DNA of 41,228 nt from Gammaproteobacteria bacterium (lineage in GTDB: Bacteria > Pseudomonadota > Gammaproteobacteria > Thiohalomonadales > Thiohalomonadaceae). The position numbers and the translations under genes are program-made. Every line of letters starts with the position of its first letter. Position 1 is the stretch's first letter. The stretch spans positions 1 through 41,228 of the forward strand of contig QKED01000035.1 in assembly GCA_003252455.1 (NCBI GenBank), given 5' to 3'. This document shows, one piece after another, positions 26,384 to 34,660 of the stretch. Below the pieces are notes generated by a model. It made no database searches. It worked only from the letters and a program-made list of their open reading frames with translations, and had not been told where the DNA came from.

Positions 26384-27811
26384 TCAGAAGCTATAGCGTA
26401 GCTCGGCGAAGAGTCGGTCATTGTCGCCGATGGCGCTGAAGGGGAGGTTGTGCCCCCACTGGTAGTCGACATAGCCGAGGCTCAGATTGAGGGCATCGGC
26501 CAGGTCGTAGTCCGCACTCAGGCGGGTGAGCCCGCCGCCTTCGAAGTGGGCACCACTGGCCAGGCGTAACAGGGTGAGTTCGAGGCGGTCGTGGAGCAGC
26601 TTGTAACTGGCGCGTAGGGCGTGCTGGTAGTTGTCGCGTGCAATGCCGACCGTAGCGTGGTGCGTCGAGTAGTCGTCCCAGCGACGCACCAGGCTCTCCC
26701 AGGAGAGGGTGGTGTCGCGCAGGCCCGCGTACTCCACGCCGAGCAAGAGGCCGCTCTGCGCCTGTGCGGCGCCGATCGCCGTGAGGCGTAGGCCGTCGAA
26801 GCGGGCCAGCTCGCCTTTGAGTAGCCAACTGCCGACGGCCCAGTTGGCGGCGACACCGCTCATCTGGATGCGGGCGTGCTGACGCACGGCGCCTGTGGCG
26901 GTGGGCTGTAGGTAGGCGTTGTCGTCGTAGACCCAGGCGCGATAGAGGGCCAGGTCCCACCCGCTGAAGATGCCGTTGAGGGCGAGGGCATATTCACTGT
27001 GGTCGCCGCCGCTGCTCGGTCTCACCTCGTGCGGGGCTGGGCTGGCGAGGGGGTAGAAGTCGGAGCCGAAGGCGGGCTCCTTGTTGAAGCGCACCTCGGG
27101 GATGGCGATGGCGCTGAACGACCAGTCACCGCGATAGGCATCGAGACGGGCCATGCCGGTGGGTAGGCGCAGGTCTTCGATGTCGACCATGCCGATCTCG
27201 CGCTGGTCCATGGGGTTGAGTAGGTCGGTGAGGCGCAGGTTGTCGGATTTACCCCAGACGACGATCTGCCGACCGAGCTTGAGGTCCAGTGCGGCTCCCA
27301 GGCGACCGCGTAACCACGCCTCGTGCAGCTCGCTCTCATCCTCCTGGCTGTCGAGCAGGGGCTGAGGGTAGTCGCTACGCCCATTGATGCCATAGGCGAA
27401 ATCGTGCAGCACTCGCCCACCGAGGCGCACGGCCCAACGGTCATTCAGGTCGTAGTCGAACTGCAGGTTGACCTTGGCGCGCAGGCGCGAGAGGCCGCGC
27501 TGGTCGACCCCGCCACTGGGGGGGGCGTCGTGCGCGGTATTCCACGCGGCGGAGAGGCCGAGGTCGCCGTCGATGGCGTAGGGGCCGCTGCTGCGCGGGT
27601 CGTGGGCCGGGAGCGGCAGGCCGTTGGGGGGGAGCCCGTTGTCCGCGGGCTGGTGCATCAGGTCTGGGGCATCGAAGCCGTCGATCACCGACTCCAACGA
27701 GCTGGGGGCGTCATCGAAACCCTGCATCAGCTCGCCGAGGCTCGGTTCACCCTCGGCCTGGAGTGTGGTGGCGACGGCGAGCAGCAGGAGGGGGTAGTGG
27801 GGGCGCATCAC
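26384..27811 (-). CDS. DUF1302-type outer-membrane beta-barrel protein
   Basis: The 475-residue protein has a signal peptide (ending near LQAEG) and alternating strands through to a terminal ELRYSF, a typical outer-membrane assembly signal ending in Phe. LKLGRQIVVWGKSDNLRLTDLLNPMD is the hallmark of DUF1302 family barrels, which recur with LolA-like and MMPL proteins. It is the last gene of the tetR operon, 5 bp after the LolA-like gene. It may be the outer-membrane receiver or pore for the substrate moved by the RND transporter. This is inference from context. Confidence 0.78.
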   Translation of the reverse strand: MMRPHYPLLLLAVATTLQAEGEPSLGELMQGFDDAPSSLESVIDGFDAPDLMHQPADNGLPPNGLPLPAHDPRSSGPYAIDGDLGLSAAWNTAHDAPPSGGVDQRGLSRLRAKVNLQFDYDLNDRWAVRLGGRVLHDFAYGINGRSDYPQPLLDSQEDESELHEAWLRGRLGAALDLKLGRQIVVWGKSDNLRLTDLLNPMDQREIGMVDIEDLRLPTGMARLDAYRGDWSFSAIAIPEVRFNKEPAFGSDFYPLASPAPHEVRPSSGGDHSEYALALNGIFSGWDLALYRAWVYDDNAYLQPTATGAVRQHARIQMSGVAANWAVGSWLLKGELARFDGLRLTAIGAAQAQSGLLLGVEYAGLRDTTLSWESLVRRWDDYSTHHATVGIARDNYQHALRASYKLLHDRLELTLLRLASGAHFEGGGLTRLSADYDLADALNLSLGYVDYQWGHNLPFSAIGDNDRLFAELRYSF

Positions 27812-27816
27812 GGTCC

Positions 27817-28611
27817 TCAGAGCCCCATCTCCAGACGACGCACGGTGAAGAGGTCGTCATCCATCGGGTAGTTGTACTGCACATTGTTGAAGTAGAGCTC
27901 GGTCTTGTGCAGTGCAACCTTACCCTGGCGGGTGGTCATCTCCATCTGGCGGATGGTCCAGACCCCGTCGATCAGCTCCAGCTGTTTGACGTCGAAGTAC
28001 TTCAGCTTGCTGCTGTCGGCCACCCAGTGCACGGCGCGGACCACCACGAAATTGTCCTGGCGCACGAAGAGCAGCGACTTGCTGTAGCCGCTCTCGTCGA
28101 TCTCCTCGCGGCTCTTCGGCTCCGCTTGGATGATCCAGACGGCGACGTCGCCCACCTTGTCCTCCTTCACCAGGGTGAAGTCGTAGGCATCCAGATTGCG
28201 CCGCGTCATGTCAGAGTAATTGAAGTCGGAGCCCATGAAGCTGCCGCTCTTATCCGAGCTGGCGATGCGCTTGGATTTGCGCAGCGCGGGGAGGTAGAGC
28301 CACTGGTCGTCGTCCTTGCCCGGGTCGTCGTAGTCGTAGGTGAGGAAGCCGGTCTCCTTCACGTCCGCCGGGGTGAGGAAGAACATGATGAACTGCTTGT
28401 CCTCACCCACGTCGTGGGCGAAGCGGCGGATGGTACGCACGCGGCGCTGCCCCTGTTTGTCGATGAGGTGCATCTCCATGTCGGTGCTCATGCGGTCGCC
28501 GTCGTCGCGGTCGTCGACCGCCTGCATGATCTCGCGCGGGGTCATGGCCAGGGCGGAGGTGCTGGCGGCGAGGAGGGCCAGTGCGGTGAGGAGTCGGCGC
28601 GGGTTGAACAT
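27817..28611 (-). CDS. LolA-like periplasmic (outer-membrane lipoprotein-sorting type) protein
   Basis: The 264-residue protein has a signal peptide (MFNPRRLLTALALLAASTSALA). The mature part matches the LolA-like family found beside MMPL transporters: RREIMQAVDDRDDGD-type start, WLYLPALRKSKRIASSDKSGSFMGSDF, and VWTIRQMEMTTRQG. The fold is a hydrophobic half-barrel that can shield an acyl chain. It lies 23 bp after the RND gene and 5 bp before DUF1302, and probably ferries a lipid-like substrate across the periplasm. It is not LolA itself, which is shorter and linked to lolCDE. Confidence 0.82.
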   Translation of the reverse strand: MFNPRRLLTALALLAASTSALAMTPREIMQAVDDRDDGDRMSTDMEMHLIDKQGQRRVRTIRRFAHDVGEDKQFIMFFLTPADVKETGFLTYDYDDPGKDDDQWLYLPALRKSKRIASSDKSGSFMGSDFNYSDMTRRNLDAYDFTLVKEDKVGDVAVWIIQAEPKSREEIDESGYSKSLLFVRQDNFVVVRAVHWVADSSKLKYFDVKQLELIDGVWTIRQMEMTTRQGKVALHKTELYFNNVQYNYPMDDDLFTVRRLEMGL

Positions 28612-28634
28612 CGGGATTCTCCTTGCGTGGGTGA

Positions 28635-31109
28635 TCAGTAGTCGCTGTCGTCGTCGATGAGGTGGCTGCGGTGCAGCTCGGCCATCAGCGCCGGGGCGAG
28701 GAAGAAGTCGGCGAGCAGCGCCATGATGATGGCAAAGCCGGTGAGCAGCCCGAAGTTGACCAGGTTGCTCAGGCTGGCGAAGGCGTAGAGGAAGAAGCCA
28801 CCGGCCAGCACCAGGGTGGTGGTGAACATGGCGCGACCGGTGCTCATCAGGGTCTTGCGCACGGCGTCGAGCACCACCCCGCTGTCGTGGTGGTAGCGCC
28901 GGTAGTTGTGCATGAAGTGGATCGTGTCGTCCACCGCGAGGCCGATAGCGATGGAGCCGATGAGGATGGTGAAGAGGTCGAGCGGTAGACCGAACCAGCC
29001 CATCAGCCCGACGGTGAGCAGGATCGGCGCGATATTGGGGATCATACTCACCAGGCCGATCTTGATGTCGCCGATGAGCAGGATCATCATCAGGGTAATC
29101 ACGGCGGCGGCGATGAGGTAGCTATGGGCCATGCTGATGATGGTGGCGTGCATGGTACGCCCGAGGAGTGCGGCCATGCCGGTGATCTCGATACGCGCCT
29201 GGTCACCGAATTGCGCCTCGAAGATCTGCTGTAGCGTGTCGGTGAATCCACGGTAGAGGGTGGCGTCGACCCAGGGCATCTTCACCGTGAAGCGGGCGGT
29301 CTGGAACTGACTGTCCACGAAGTCACTCATGTCATCGGAGCCGGAGTTCTCGAACAGTAATAGCTCCTGGGCGATGAGCGCGCGGTCGTCAGGGATGGTG
29401 TAGTAGGCATCGTCGTTGTCGTGCAGGGCGCGGTTGGTCTCCTTGAGAATATCCGCCAGGGAGAGGCTCTTGCCGACATACAGTTCGCCCTGCTCGATCG
29501 CCTCCACCTGCGGGCCGAGGCGATCGAGCCCCTGCAGCAGGGCGGGGGCGTAGAGGCCGTTCGGCGTACCGCTGTCAACGAGTACCTCCACCGAGCTGGC
29601 CCCTTTGAGCCGTGCGTTGATGAAGTCGTTGGCGATGCGTGCCGGCTCGGTGAGCGGCAACCACTCGAACGGCTTATGCGAGAACTTCACCTGCAGCGCA
29701 CCGGCCACACCGATGCCCATCAGGATCAGGCTGACGAGGATGATGGTCCGGCTGCGCGTCACCGCCAGTTCGGCGATGCGCGCGAGCAGGGCGTCCATGC
29801 GTTGGTGGCGCTCGGCGTGCACCTCCCCCTGTTTGGCGCGCACGGGGAAGAGGGAGAGCAGCGCCGGGATCAGCACCAGGGTGAAGAGCAGTGAGATGAG
29901 TACCCCCATGGCGGCGGCCTGACCCAGGTCGGCCACCGGTGATACGGCGGCCCCGGCGAAGGAGGCGAGACCAGCGGCGGTGGTGAGTGAAGTCATGACG
30001 ATGGCCAGGCCCGAGTGGCCGAGGGCCGAGACGATCGCCGCGCGCTTGTGGTCGTCGTCCACGTTCTTCTCGCCGCGCTGGGTGGCGAAGTGGCTCTCCT
30101 GCAGCTCACGATAAAAGATCGCCAACAGGTGCACCGAGGCCCCGACGCCCACGGCGAGCAGGAAGGAGGGGAGGATCTGCGTCGGCAGCTTGATCGGGAT
30201 ACCCAGTGCGCCCATCAGACCGAGGGTGGAGACGAGCGAGAGGATCACCGTGAGCATCGGCAGCACCACGCCCGAGACGCGCTTGAACAGCAGCGCCAGC
30301 AGCAGCGAGATGAACAGCAGCGCGGCGAGCATGAACTTGCCCATGTTCTTTTTCATCTCGCGCTTGAGCACGCCGCTGACCACGGGTGAGCCGGCCAGTT
30401 GCACATGGAACTCGGGGCTGTCGAAGCGTGCCGCCACCGCGTAGGCCTTGGCCACCAGCTCGCTGTTCTCTTCGTCGGAGAGGAAGGGGCGGCGTACCTC
30501 CGGGGCTGCATCCTGGGCACCGGGCTCGTCGAAGCCGGCCATGACGTCGACCTCGTCGAGGCCGACGTGGGTGTAGTTGTCGGTCTTCAGCACCAGGGTG
30601 GTGACCTGCCCATCGGCGGAGATGAGCATGTTGCGATAGACCGGATTGGCCATCGCGCGCGCCTTGATCACCGCCAGTTCCGCCGCGCTCTGCGGCCACT
30701 GCTCCAGCAGATCTTCGACCACGAGTTCGCCATCGGCGCCGCGCGTGTTACGTGCATTGACCAAACTGGTGATGTCGTCGAGGTAGGGCACCTCGTCGCG
30801 CAGCGCCTCGTGTAGGGCCTTCAACCGGGTGAGGAAGGGGAGCGAAAAGATCTCTCCACCGCTCACCGTGAGCACCACCATCTCATCGCGCCCGAACACC
30901 TCTCGGAACTGATTGTAACGGATCAGCACCGGGTCACTTGCGTGCAAAAAGCCCTCGGTGGAGGTATCGATGTGCAGGTGGCGCATCTGACTGGCGAGTG
31001 CGCCCACCAGCACGACGACGACGAGCAACACCAGCCAGTGATAGCGGTAGACGACATCACCGAAGCGGCTGAAGCCCTGTTCGATGGAGTGACGGATCCG
31101 TGCGCTCAT
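28635..31109 (-). CDS. MMPL/RND-superfamily transporter
   Basis: The 824-residue protein has two repeats of one helix, a large periplasmic domain and five helices: helix near 24-43, periplasmic part to about 250, helices to about 430; then again from about 455. The DD pair in AIGLAVDDTIHFMHNYRR and the segment AVGVGASVHLLAIFYREL are typical of proton-driven MMPL/HAE3-like carriers of hydrophobic or lipid substrates. AAGGA precedes the ATG. It follows tetR by 15 bp and carries no adaptor (MFP) or TolC partner nearby; the LolA-like and DUF1302 proteins take those positions. Confidence 0.88.
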   Translation of the reverse strand: MSARIRHSIEQGFSRFGDVVYRYHWLVLLVVVVLVGALASQMRHLHIDTSTEGFLHASDPVLIRYNQFREVFGRDEMVVLTVSGGEIFSLPFLTRLKALHEALRDEVPYLDDITSLVNARNTRGADGELVVEDLLEQWPQSAAELAVIKARAMANPVYRNMLISADGQVTTLVLKTDNYTHVGLDEVDVMAGFDEPGAQDAAPEVRRPFLSDEENSELVAKAYAVAARFDSPEFHVQLAGSPVVSGVLKREMKKNMGKFMLAALLFISLLLALLFKRVSGVVLPMLTVILSLVSTLGLMGALGIPIKLPTQILPSFLLAVGVGASVHLLAIFYRELQESHFATQRGEKNVDDDHKRAAIVSALGHSGLAIVMTSLTTAAGLASFAGAAVSPVADLGQAAAMGVLISLLFTLVLIPALLSLFPVRAKQGEVHAERHQRMDALLARIAELAVTRSRTIILVSLILMGIGVAGALQVKFSHKPFEWLPLTEPARIANDFINARLKGASSVEVLVDSGTPNGLYAPALLQGLDRLGPQVEAIEQGELYVGKSLSLADILKETNRALHDNDDAYYTIPDDRALIAQELLLFENSGSDDMSDFVDSQFQTARFTVKMPWVDATLYRGFTDTLQQIFEAQFGDQARIEITGMAALLGRTMHATIISMAHSYLIAAAVITLMMILLIGDIKIGLVSMIPNIAPILLTVGLMGWFGLPLDLFTILIGSIAIGLAVDDTIHFMHNYRRYHHDSGVVLDAVRKTLMSTGRAMFTTTLVLAGGFFLYAFASLSNLVNFGLLTGFAIIMALLADFFLAPALMAELHRSHLIDDDSDY

Positions 31110-31124
31110 GGGGGGTCCTTGGGG

Positions 31125-31736
31125 TTAGGGGCGCAGGGCGCCGAGGATGTAGTCGTACATCATGCCGGCGGCCTGTTCCAGGGTGATGAAGTGTGCCGCC
31201 GAGACCCCCTGTGGGTGGCGTGCGGCGACACGCTCGCGGATCGGCGCGTTGGCCGCATAGAGGTTGAGCCCCCCGACGATCATCATGTGGATGACGAAGG
31301 GGTTGACCGGGCGAAACTCGCCGCTCGCGGCCCCGGCTTCGAGGATTTGACGCAGCAGGCCCACCAGCTTGCCCATGTGATCGAGGGCGTGGTCGGGGAT
31401 GCCGCTGCCGCCATCCGCCACCTCGCGCAGCAGGAGTGGGGCGGCACAGCCGAGTGATGCGGCCACCGCACCGATAAAGGCACGTAGCTGCGCCTTGGCG
31501 CCCACGGCGGTGCCGACGGCGGCCTCAGTCTCGCGGATGAGGCCTCCGAGTTCGCGCTCGAAGACCGCCTCGTAGAGAGCCTGTTTGTCGCCGATGCGGT
31601 AGTAGAGGGTCGCCTTGTTGAGGCCGGCGGCGGCGGCGATGGCGTCGACCCTGGCCCCGGCAAGCCCCTTGCGCGCGAACTCCTCGGCGGCGACGGCGAG
31701 GAGTTGATCGTTGTCGGTACGGCTCTCTTGGGACAT
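31125..31736 (-). CDS. TetR/AcrR-family repressor
   Basis: The 203-residue regulator has an N-terminal helix-turn-helix (AEEFARKGLAGARVDAIAAAAGLNKATLYYRIGDKQALYEAVF) and a ligand-binding helical domain. It is the promoter-proximal gene of the RND/LolA/DUF1302 operon, and a clean palindrome abuts its start codon, so it most likely represses its own operon until an inducer binds. The inducer is probably the transported hydrophobic compound or a precursor; that is inference. Confidence 0.88.
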   Translation of the reverse strand: MSQESRTDNDQLLAVAAEEFARKGLAGARVDAIAAAAGLNKATLYYRIGDKQALYEAVFERELGGLIRETEAAVGTAVGAKAQLRAFIGAVAASLGCAAPLLLREVADGGSGIPDHALDHMGKLVGLLRQILEAGAASGEFRPVNPFVIHMMIVGGLNLYAANAPIRERVAARHPQGVSAAHFITLEQAAGMMYDYILGALRP

Positions 31737-31738
31737 TC

Positions 31739-31754
31739 AACTAACCGTTTAGTT
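31739..31754. promoter_or_regulatory. TetR operator palindrome
   Basis: AACTAA-CCGT-TTAGTT is a 6-bp inverted repeat with a 4-bp spacer, and the ACTAAACGGTTAGT form on the coding strand is a classic TetR-type operator. It ends 2 bp before the tetR start codon, leaving no room for a separate ribosome-binding site. Confidence 0.75.
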
Positions 31755-31885
31755 AAAATATTGGGGCACGATAATCCAACGCCCAGCGGGGGTCAATATC
31801 CGGTGCGGGATGGGGGCTTGCCGAGGGGTGAGGATTGTCTCTGTATACCGGTTGTCTGGCTGCAACAAGGTGTTACCGACAACCC

Positions 31886-32842
31886 TCAGTGGTAGTAGCC
31901 GTGCCAGTGATGCCGACGTTGGCGCTCGATGGGGAGCAGTTGTCGATGCAATAGGTGGCCGGTGTGCAGCGGCAGCCGTGGGTGAAACGACTCGACCAGG
32001 GAGAGTAGTCGGTCGATGCGCTCCTGGGTGTGGGGGTGGGTGCGTAGCAGTGAGGGTTGGTCGCTGTGGCGGTCGGGCCAGAGCAGGCGTCTGAGCCAGG
32101 GGCTGCTGCCGTATTCGATGCGTGCGAGGGCGTGGGCCAGACCTTGGGGGTCGCCGGTCAGGCGCACCGCGTCGAGGTCGGCGTCGAACTCACGGGTGCG
32201 CGAGAGGGCGAGTTGCAGGAGGGCGCTCACACTGGGGGCGAAGATGAGGACCAGCAGGCCGAGCCAGGGGGGTGAGCTGTCGATGAAGAGGTAGAGTGGC
32301 AGGGTGAGCAGCAACAGGAGTTGGCCGAAGAGCGAGAGCAGACGGGTGACACGGCTGAGGCTGTCGGCCATGCCCATCACCAGGGTGTCGTGGTTGCGGA
32401 TGTGGCTCACCTCGTGGGCCAGTACCCCGGCCAGCTCGCGGTAGTCGAGGCTGCGCAGTAGACCGTCGCTCACTGCGAGCGCGGCATGTTCGGCACGCCC
32501 GAGGGTGAAGGCGTTACGTACCGGGCTCGGCAGATAGTAGAGGGCGGGTGGGTGCGTGAGCCCCGCGCGTCGGGCCAGCTCGGCGCTCAGTTCGTGGAGT
32601 GCAGGTGCCTCCCACTGGGCCAACGGGCGTGCACCGTACATGCGCATCACCCAGCGTGGCGAGAGACTCGGGGCGAAGAGGATCGGGAGTAGGGCGGGGA
32701 GCAGGAGCAACATCCACCCCTCGCCGCCGAGCAGCCAGCCGGTGAGGGCGAGGAGGAGTCCCATCCCAGCGAGCAGGAGGAGTGTCTGCAGGGTGTTGGC
32801 CAGCTTGTGGCGTACCAGTTGGTGTGGGTCGAGTCGGCTCAT
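31886..32842 (-). CDS. M48-family (HtpX-like) membrane zinc metalloprotease
   Basis: The 318-residue protein has two N-terminal helices (about 18-57), the zinc motif HEVSH (143-147) with catalytic Glu144, two more helices (about 170-215) and the third-ligand segment [10 protein letters not shown]. This layout is that of HtpX, which degrades misfolded membrane proteins, though the sequence is a diverged relative. The C-terminus is His-rich ([12 protein letters not shown]). Its start overlaps the macrodomain stop by 4 bp, so both are made together. Confidence 0.87.
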   Translation of the reverse strand: MSRLDPHQLVRHKLANTLQTLLLLAGMGLLLALTGWLLGGEGWMLLLLPALLPILFAPSLSPRWVMRMYGARPLAQWEAPALHELSAELARRAGLTHPPALYYLPSPVRNAFTLGRAEHAALAVSDGLLRSLDYRELAGVLAHEVSHIRNHDTLVMGMADSLSRVTRLLSLFGQLLLLLTLPLYLFIDSSPPWLGLLVLIFAPSVSALLQLALSRTREFDADLDAVRLTGDPQGLAHALARIEYGSSPWLRRLLWPDRHSDQPSLLRTHPHTQERIDRLLSLVESFHPRLPLHTGHLLHRQLLPIERQRRHHWHGYYH

Positions 32843-33360
32843 ACCGGGACCTCCTCGTAGCTCGCACCGAAGGCCTCCAGCGTCTGGCGGTAGAGTGCCT
32901 GGTCTTCATCACTGTAGGCGCAGAGGATCAGCCGCTCGAAGTCCGCCTCGGCCTCGACCAGTGCGGCCACGGCAATCTCTGCCGCCGCGCGCTTAGGGAA
33001 GCGGTAGACCCCGGTGCTGATGGCGGGAAAGGCGACATGGCGAAGGCGCTGCGCGCGCGCCAGACGTAGGCTCTCGCGATAGCAAGAGGCGAGGAGGGTG
33101 GCCTCCCCGTGGTCTCCCCCACGCCACACCGGGCCAACGGTGTGGATCACCCAAGGGGCCGGCAGGGCGAACCCGGGGGTGATACACGCGTGGCCCGTCT
33201 CGCAGCCATCTAGGGCGCGACAGGCGTCGAGTAGCGCGGGGCCGGCGGCGCGGTGGATCGCCCCATCCACCCCGCCGCCACCGCGTAGGCTGCGGTTGGC
33301 GGCGTTGACGATGGCGTCCACGGCGAGGCGGGTAATGTCACCTCGATGGAGCTGAATCAT
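32839..33360 (-). CDS. Macrodomain protein, O-acetyl-ADP-ribose deacetylase type
   Basis: The 173-residue single macrodomain shows the ADP-ribose-binding signatures of the YmdB/MacroD class: [30 protein letters not shown] and [13 protein letters not shown]. Such enzymes hydrolyse O-acetyl-ADP-ribose and can remove ADP-ribose from acidic residues. The gene is first of a two-gene minus-strand operon with the M48 protease and diverges from the coiled-coil gene. Confidence 0.9.
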   Translation of the reverse strand: MIQLHRGDITRLAVDAIVNAANRSLRGGGGVDGAIHRAAGPALLDACRALDGCETGHACITPGFALPAPWVIHTVGPVWRGGDHGEATLLASCYRESLRLARAQRLRHVAFPAISTGVYRFPKRAAAEIAVAALVEAEADFERLILCAYSDEDQALYRQTLEAFGASYEEVPV

Positions 33361-33509
33361 CCCTCTACTCCGGAAAATGGCCCTAACAGTGGGTTTAAGA
33401 CCGGTCTCGGCCTTTCACCCAAGTGGTGAATATGTATATGCTAACCGCAGATTTATAGATATGTGAGCGAATCCATATCGTATACACCTCGCACAAGGAG
33501 TATCTCACT

Positions 33510-34613
33510 ATGGCCATGAGCGCATTGATCTTCGGCGTCATCATCGGTTGGGTTCTGGAGTGGTTCATGGACCGTCGGTTCTGGCGCCAGCAGCGCGAGA
33601 GTGCGCTGCGCAACGACCACTCCGAGGCGATGGCCCTGCAGCAGCAGCTCGACGAGCAGCGACGCGAGGCGAAGAGCGAGCTCAAGGAGTTGAGCCAGCG
33701 CGAGCGTGCCGCCAGCCGTGAGCTTGAGGAGGTAAGGCGGCGTCAGGTCGACCAGGGGGCTTTGGTCGATCAGCTGACGCTGGAACGGGATGCCGCGGTG
33801 CAGGCCAAAGAGCAGTCGGCTGCCCAGCTCACCGGTGAGCTGGACGGCTGCAAGTCACGCCTGGCCGAGCTCAACGGCGAGGCCGCCGAGGCGCGTCAGA
33901 CCTATCAACATATGCAGGTATCGCTACAAAAGGTCGAAAAGGAGCTGAGTGAGCAGCGCGCTGCGGCAGCCGCCGAGGTGAGTCAACTGAAGGTCGCGCT
34001 GGAGGCGAACGAGGCGGAGTACCTACGCCGCATCGAGCAGCTCAAGGCCGAGGTCGGCGAGTACGCCTCGCGTCTCAAGAGTGCCGAAGAGGCCCTGGAG
34101 GCGACGGTCGACGCCGCCGAGGCGATGAGTGACCACGGCGATGGGCCGTTGGAGGCGCTGCAGGCGGAGTTGAGCGAGGTCCAATCGCGCCTGAAGAGTG
34201 CCGAAGAGGCCCTGGAGGCGACGGTCGACGCCGCCGAGGCGATGGCCGAGCAGGGCGAGGCGCCACTGGCCGAGCTGCAGGCAGAGCTGAGCGAGACCCA
34301 GTCGCGCCTAAAGAGTGCCGAAGAGGCGCTGGAGGCGACCATCGATGCCGCCGAGGCGCTGGCCGAGGTGGGCGATGAGTCGAACACCTCGGTGGCCGCC
34401 GCGGCCGAGTCCAGCCTCCCCGACCGTCTGGAGGATATCCGGGGTATCGGTCGGGTCTTTGCCAAGCGCTTGGAGGAGGCGGGTATCGACAGCTTCGCCA
34501 AACTGGTCCAGACCGACCCGGCACAGCTGTGCGAGGTGACCGGGCTGCGTCCCGGGCAGGCGGCGTTGGCCGAGAGCTGGATTACCCAGGCCCAGGCCCT
34601 TCTTGAGGGGTGA
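33510..34613 (+). CDS. Membrane-anchored coiled-coil protein with C-terminal helix-hairpin-helix
   Basis: The 367-residue protein has one N-terminal membrane helix (ALIFGVIIGWVLEWFM), a long charged coiled coil (about 25-305) and a helix-hairpin-helix domain (LEDIRGIGRVFAKRLEEAGIDSFAKL... TGLRPGQAALAESW). The coiled coil ends in tandem 39-residue repeats. Helix-hairpin-helix domains of this class usually bind DNA or act in protein contacts, so the protein might tie nucleic acid or a partner to the membrane; the activity is unknown. AAGGAG lies 9 bp before the ATG. It lies 47 bp before the TPR protein on the same strand. Confidence 0.7.
   Translation: MAMSALIFGVIIGWVLEWFMDRRFWRQQRESALRNDHSEAMALQQQLDEQRREAKSELKELSQRERAASRELEEVRRRQVDQGALVDQLTLERDAAVQAKEQSAAQLTGELDGCKSRLAELNGEAAEARQTYQHMQVSLQKVEKELSEQRAAAAAEVSQLKVALEANEAEYLRRIEQLKAEVGEYASRLKSAEEALEATVDAAEAMSDHGDGPLEALQAELSEVQSRLKSAEEALEATVDAAEAMAEQGEAPLAELQAELSETQSRLKSAEEALEATIDAAEALAEVGDESNTSVAAAAESSLPDRLEDIRGIGRVFAKRLEEAGIDSFAKLVQTDPAQLCEVTGLRPGQAALAESWITQAQALLEG
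34071..34380 (+). repeat. 39-residue (117-bp) tandem repeats in the coiled-coil gene
   Basis: Units start at 34071, 34188 and 34305; the third is partial. Each begins RLKSAEEALEAT(V/I)DAAEA. The first 57 bp of the units are almost identical in DNA, which points to recent duplication. The 39-residue period is compatible with coiled-coil heptads plus a skip. Confidence 0.9.
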
Positions 34614-34660
34614 CCATCGCCCACGTCACCGCGCCACCCCTCACTACCTGGAGCTGAGCC

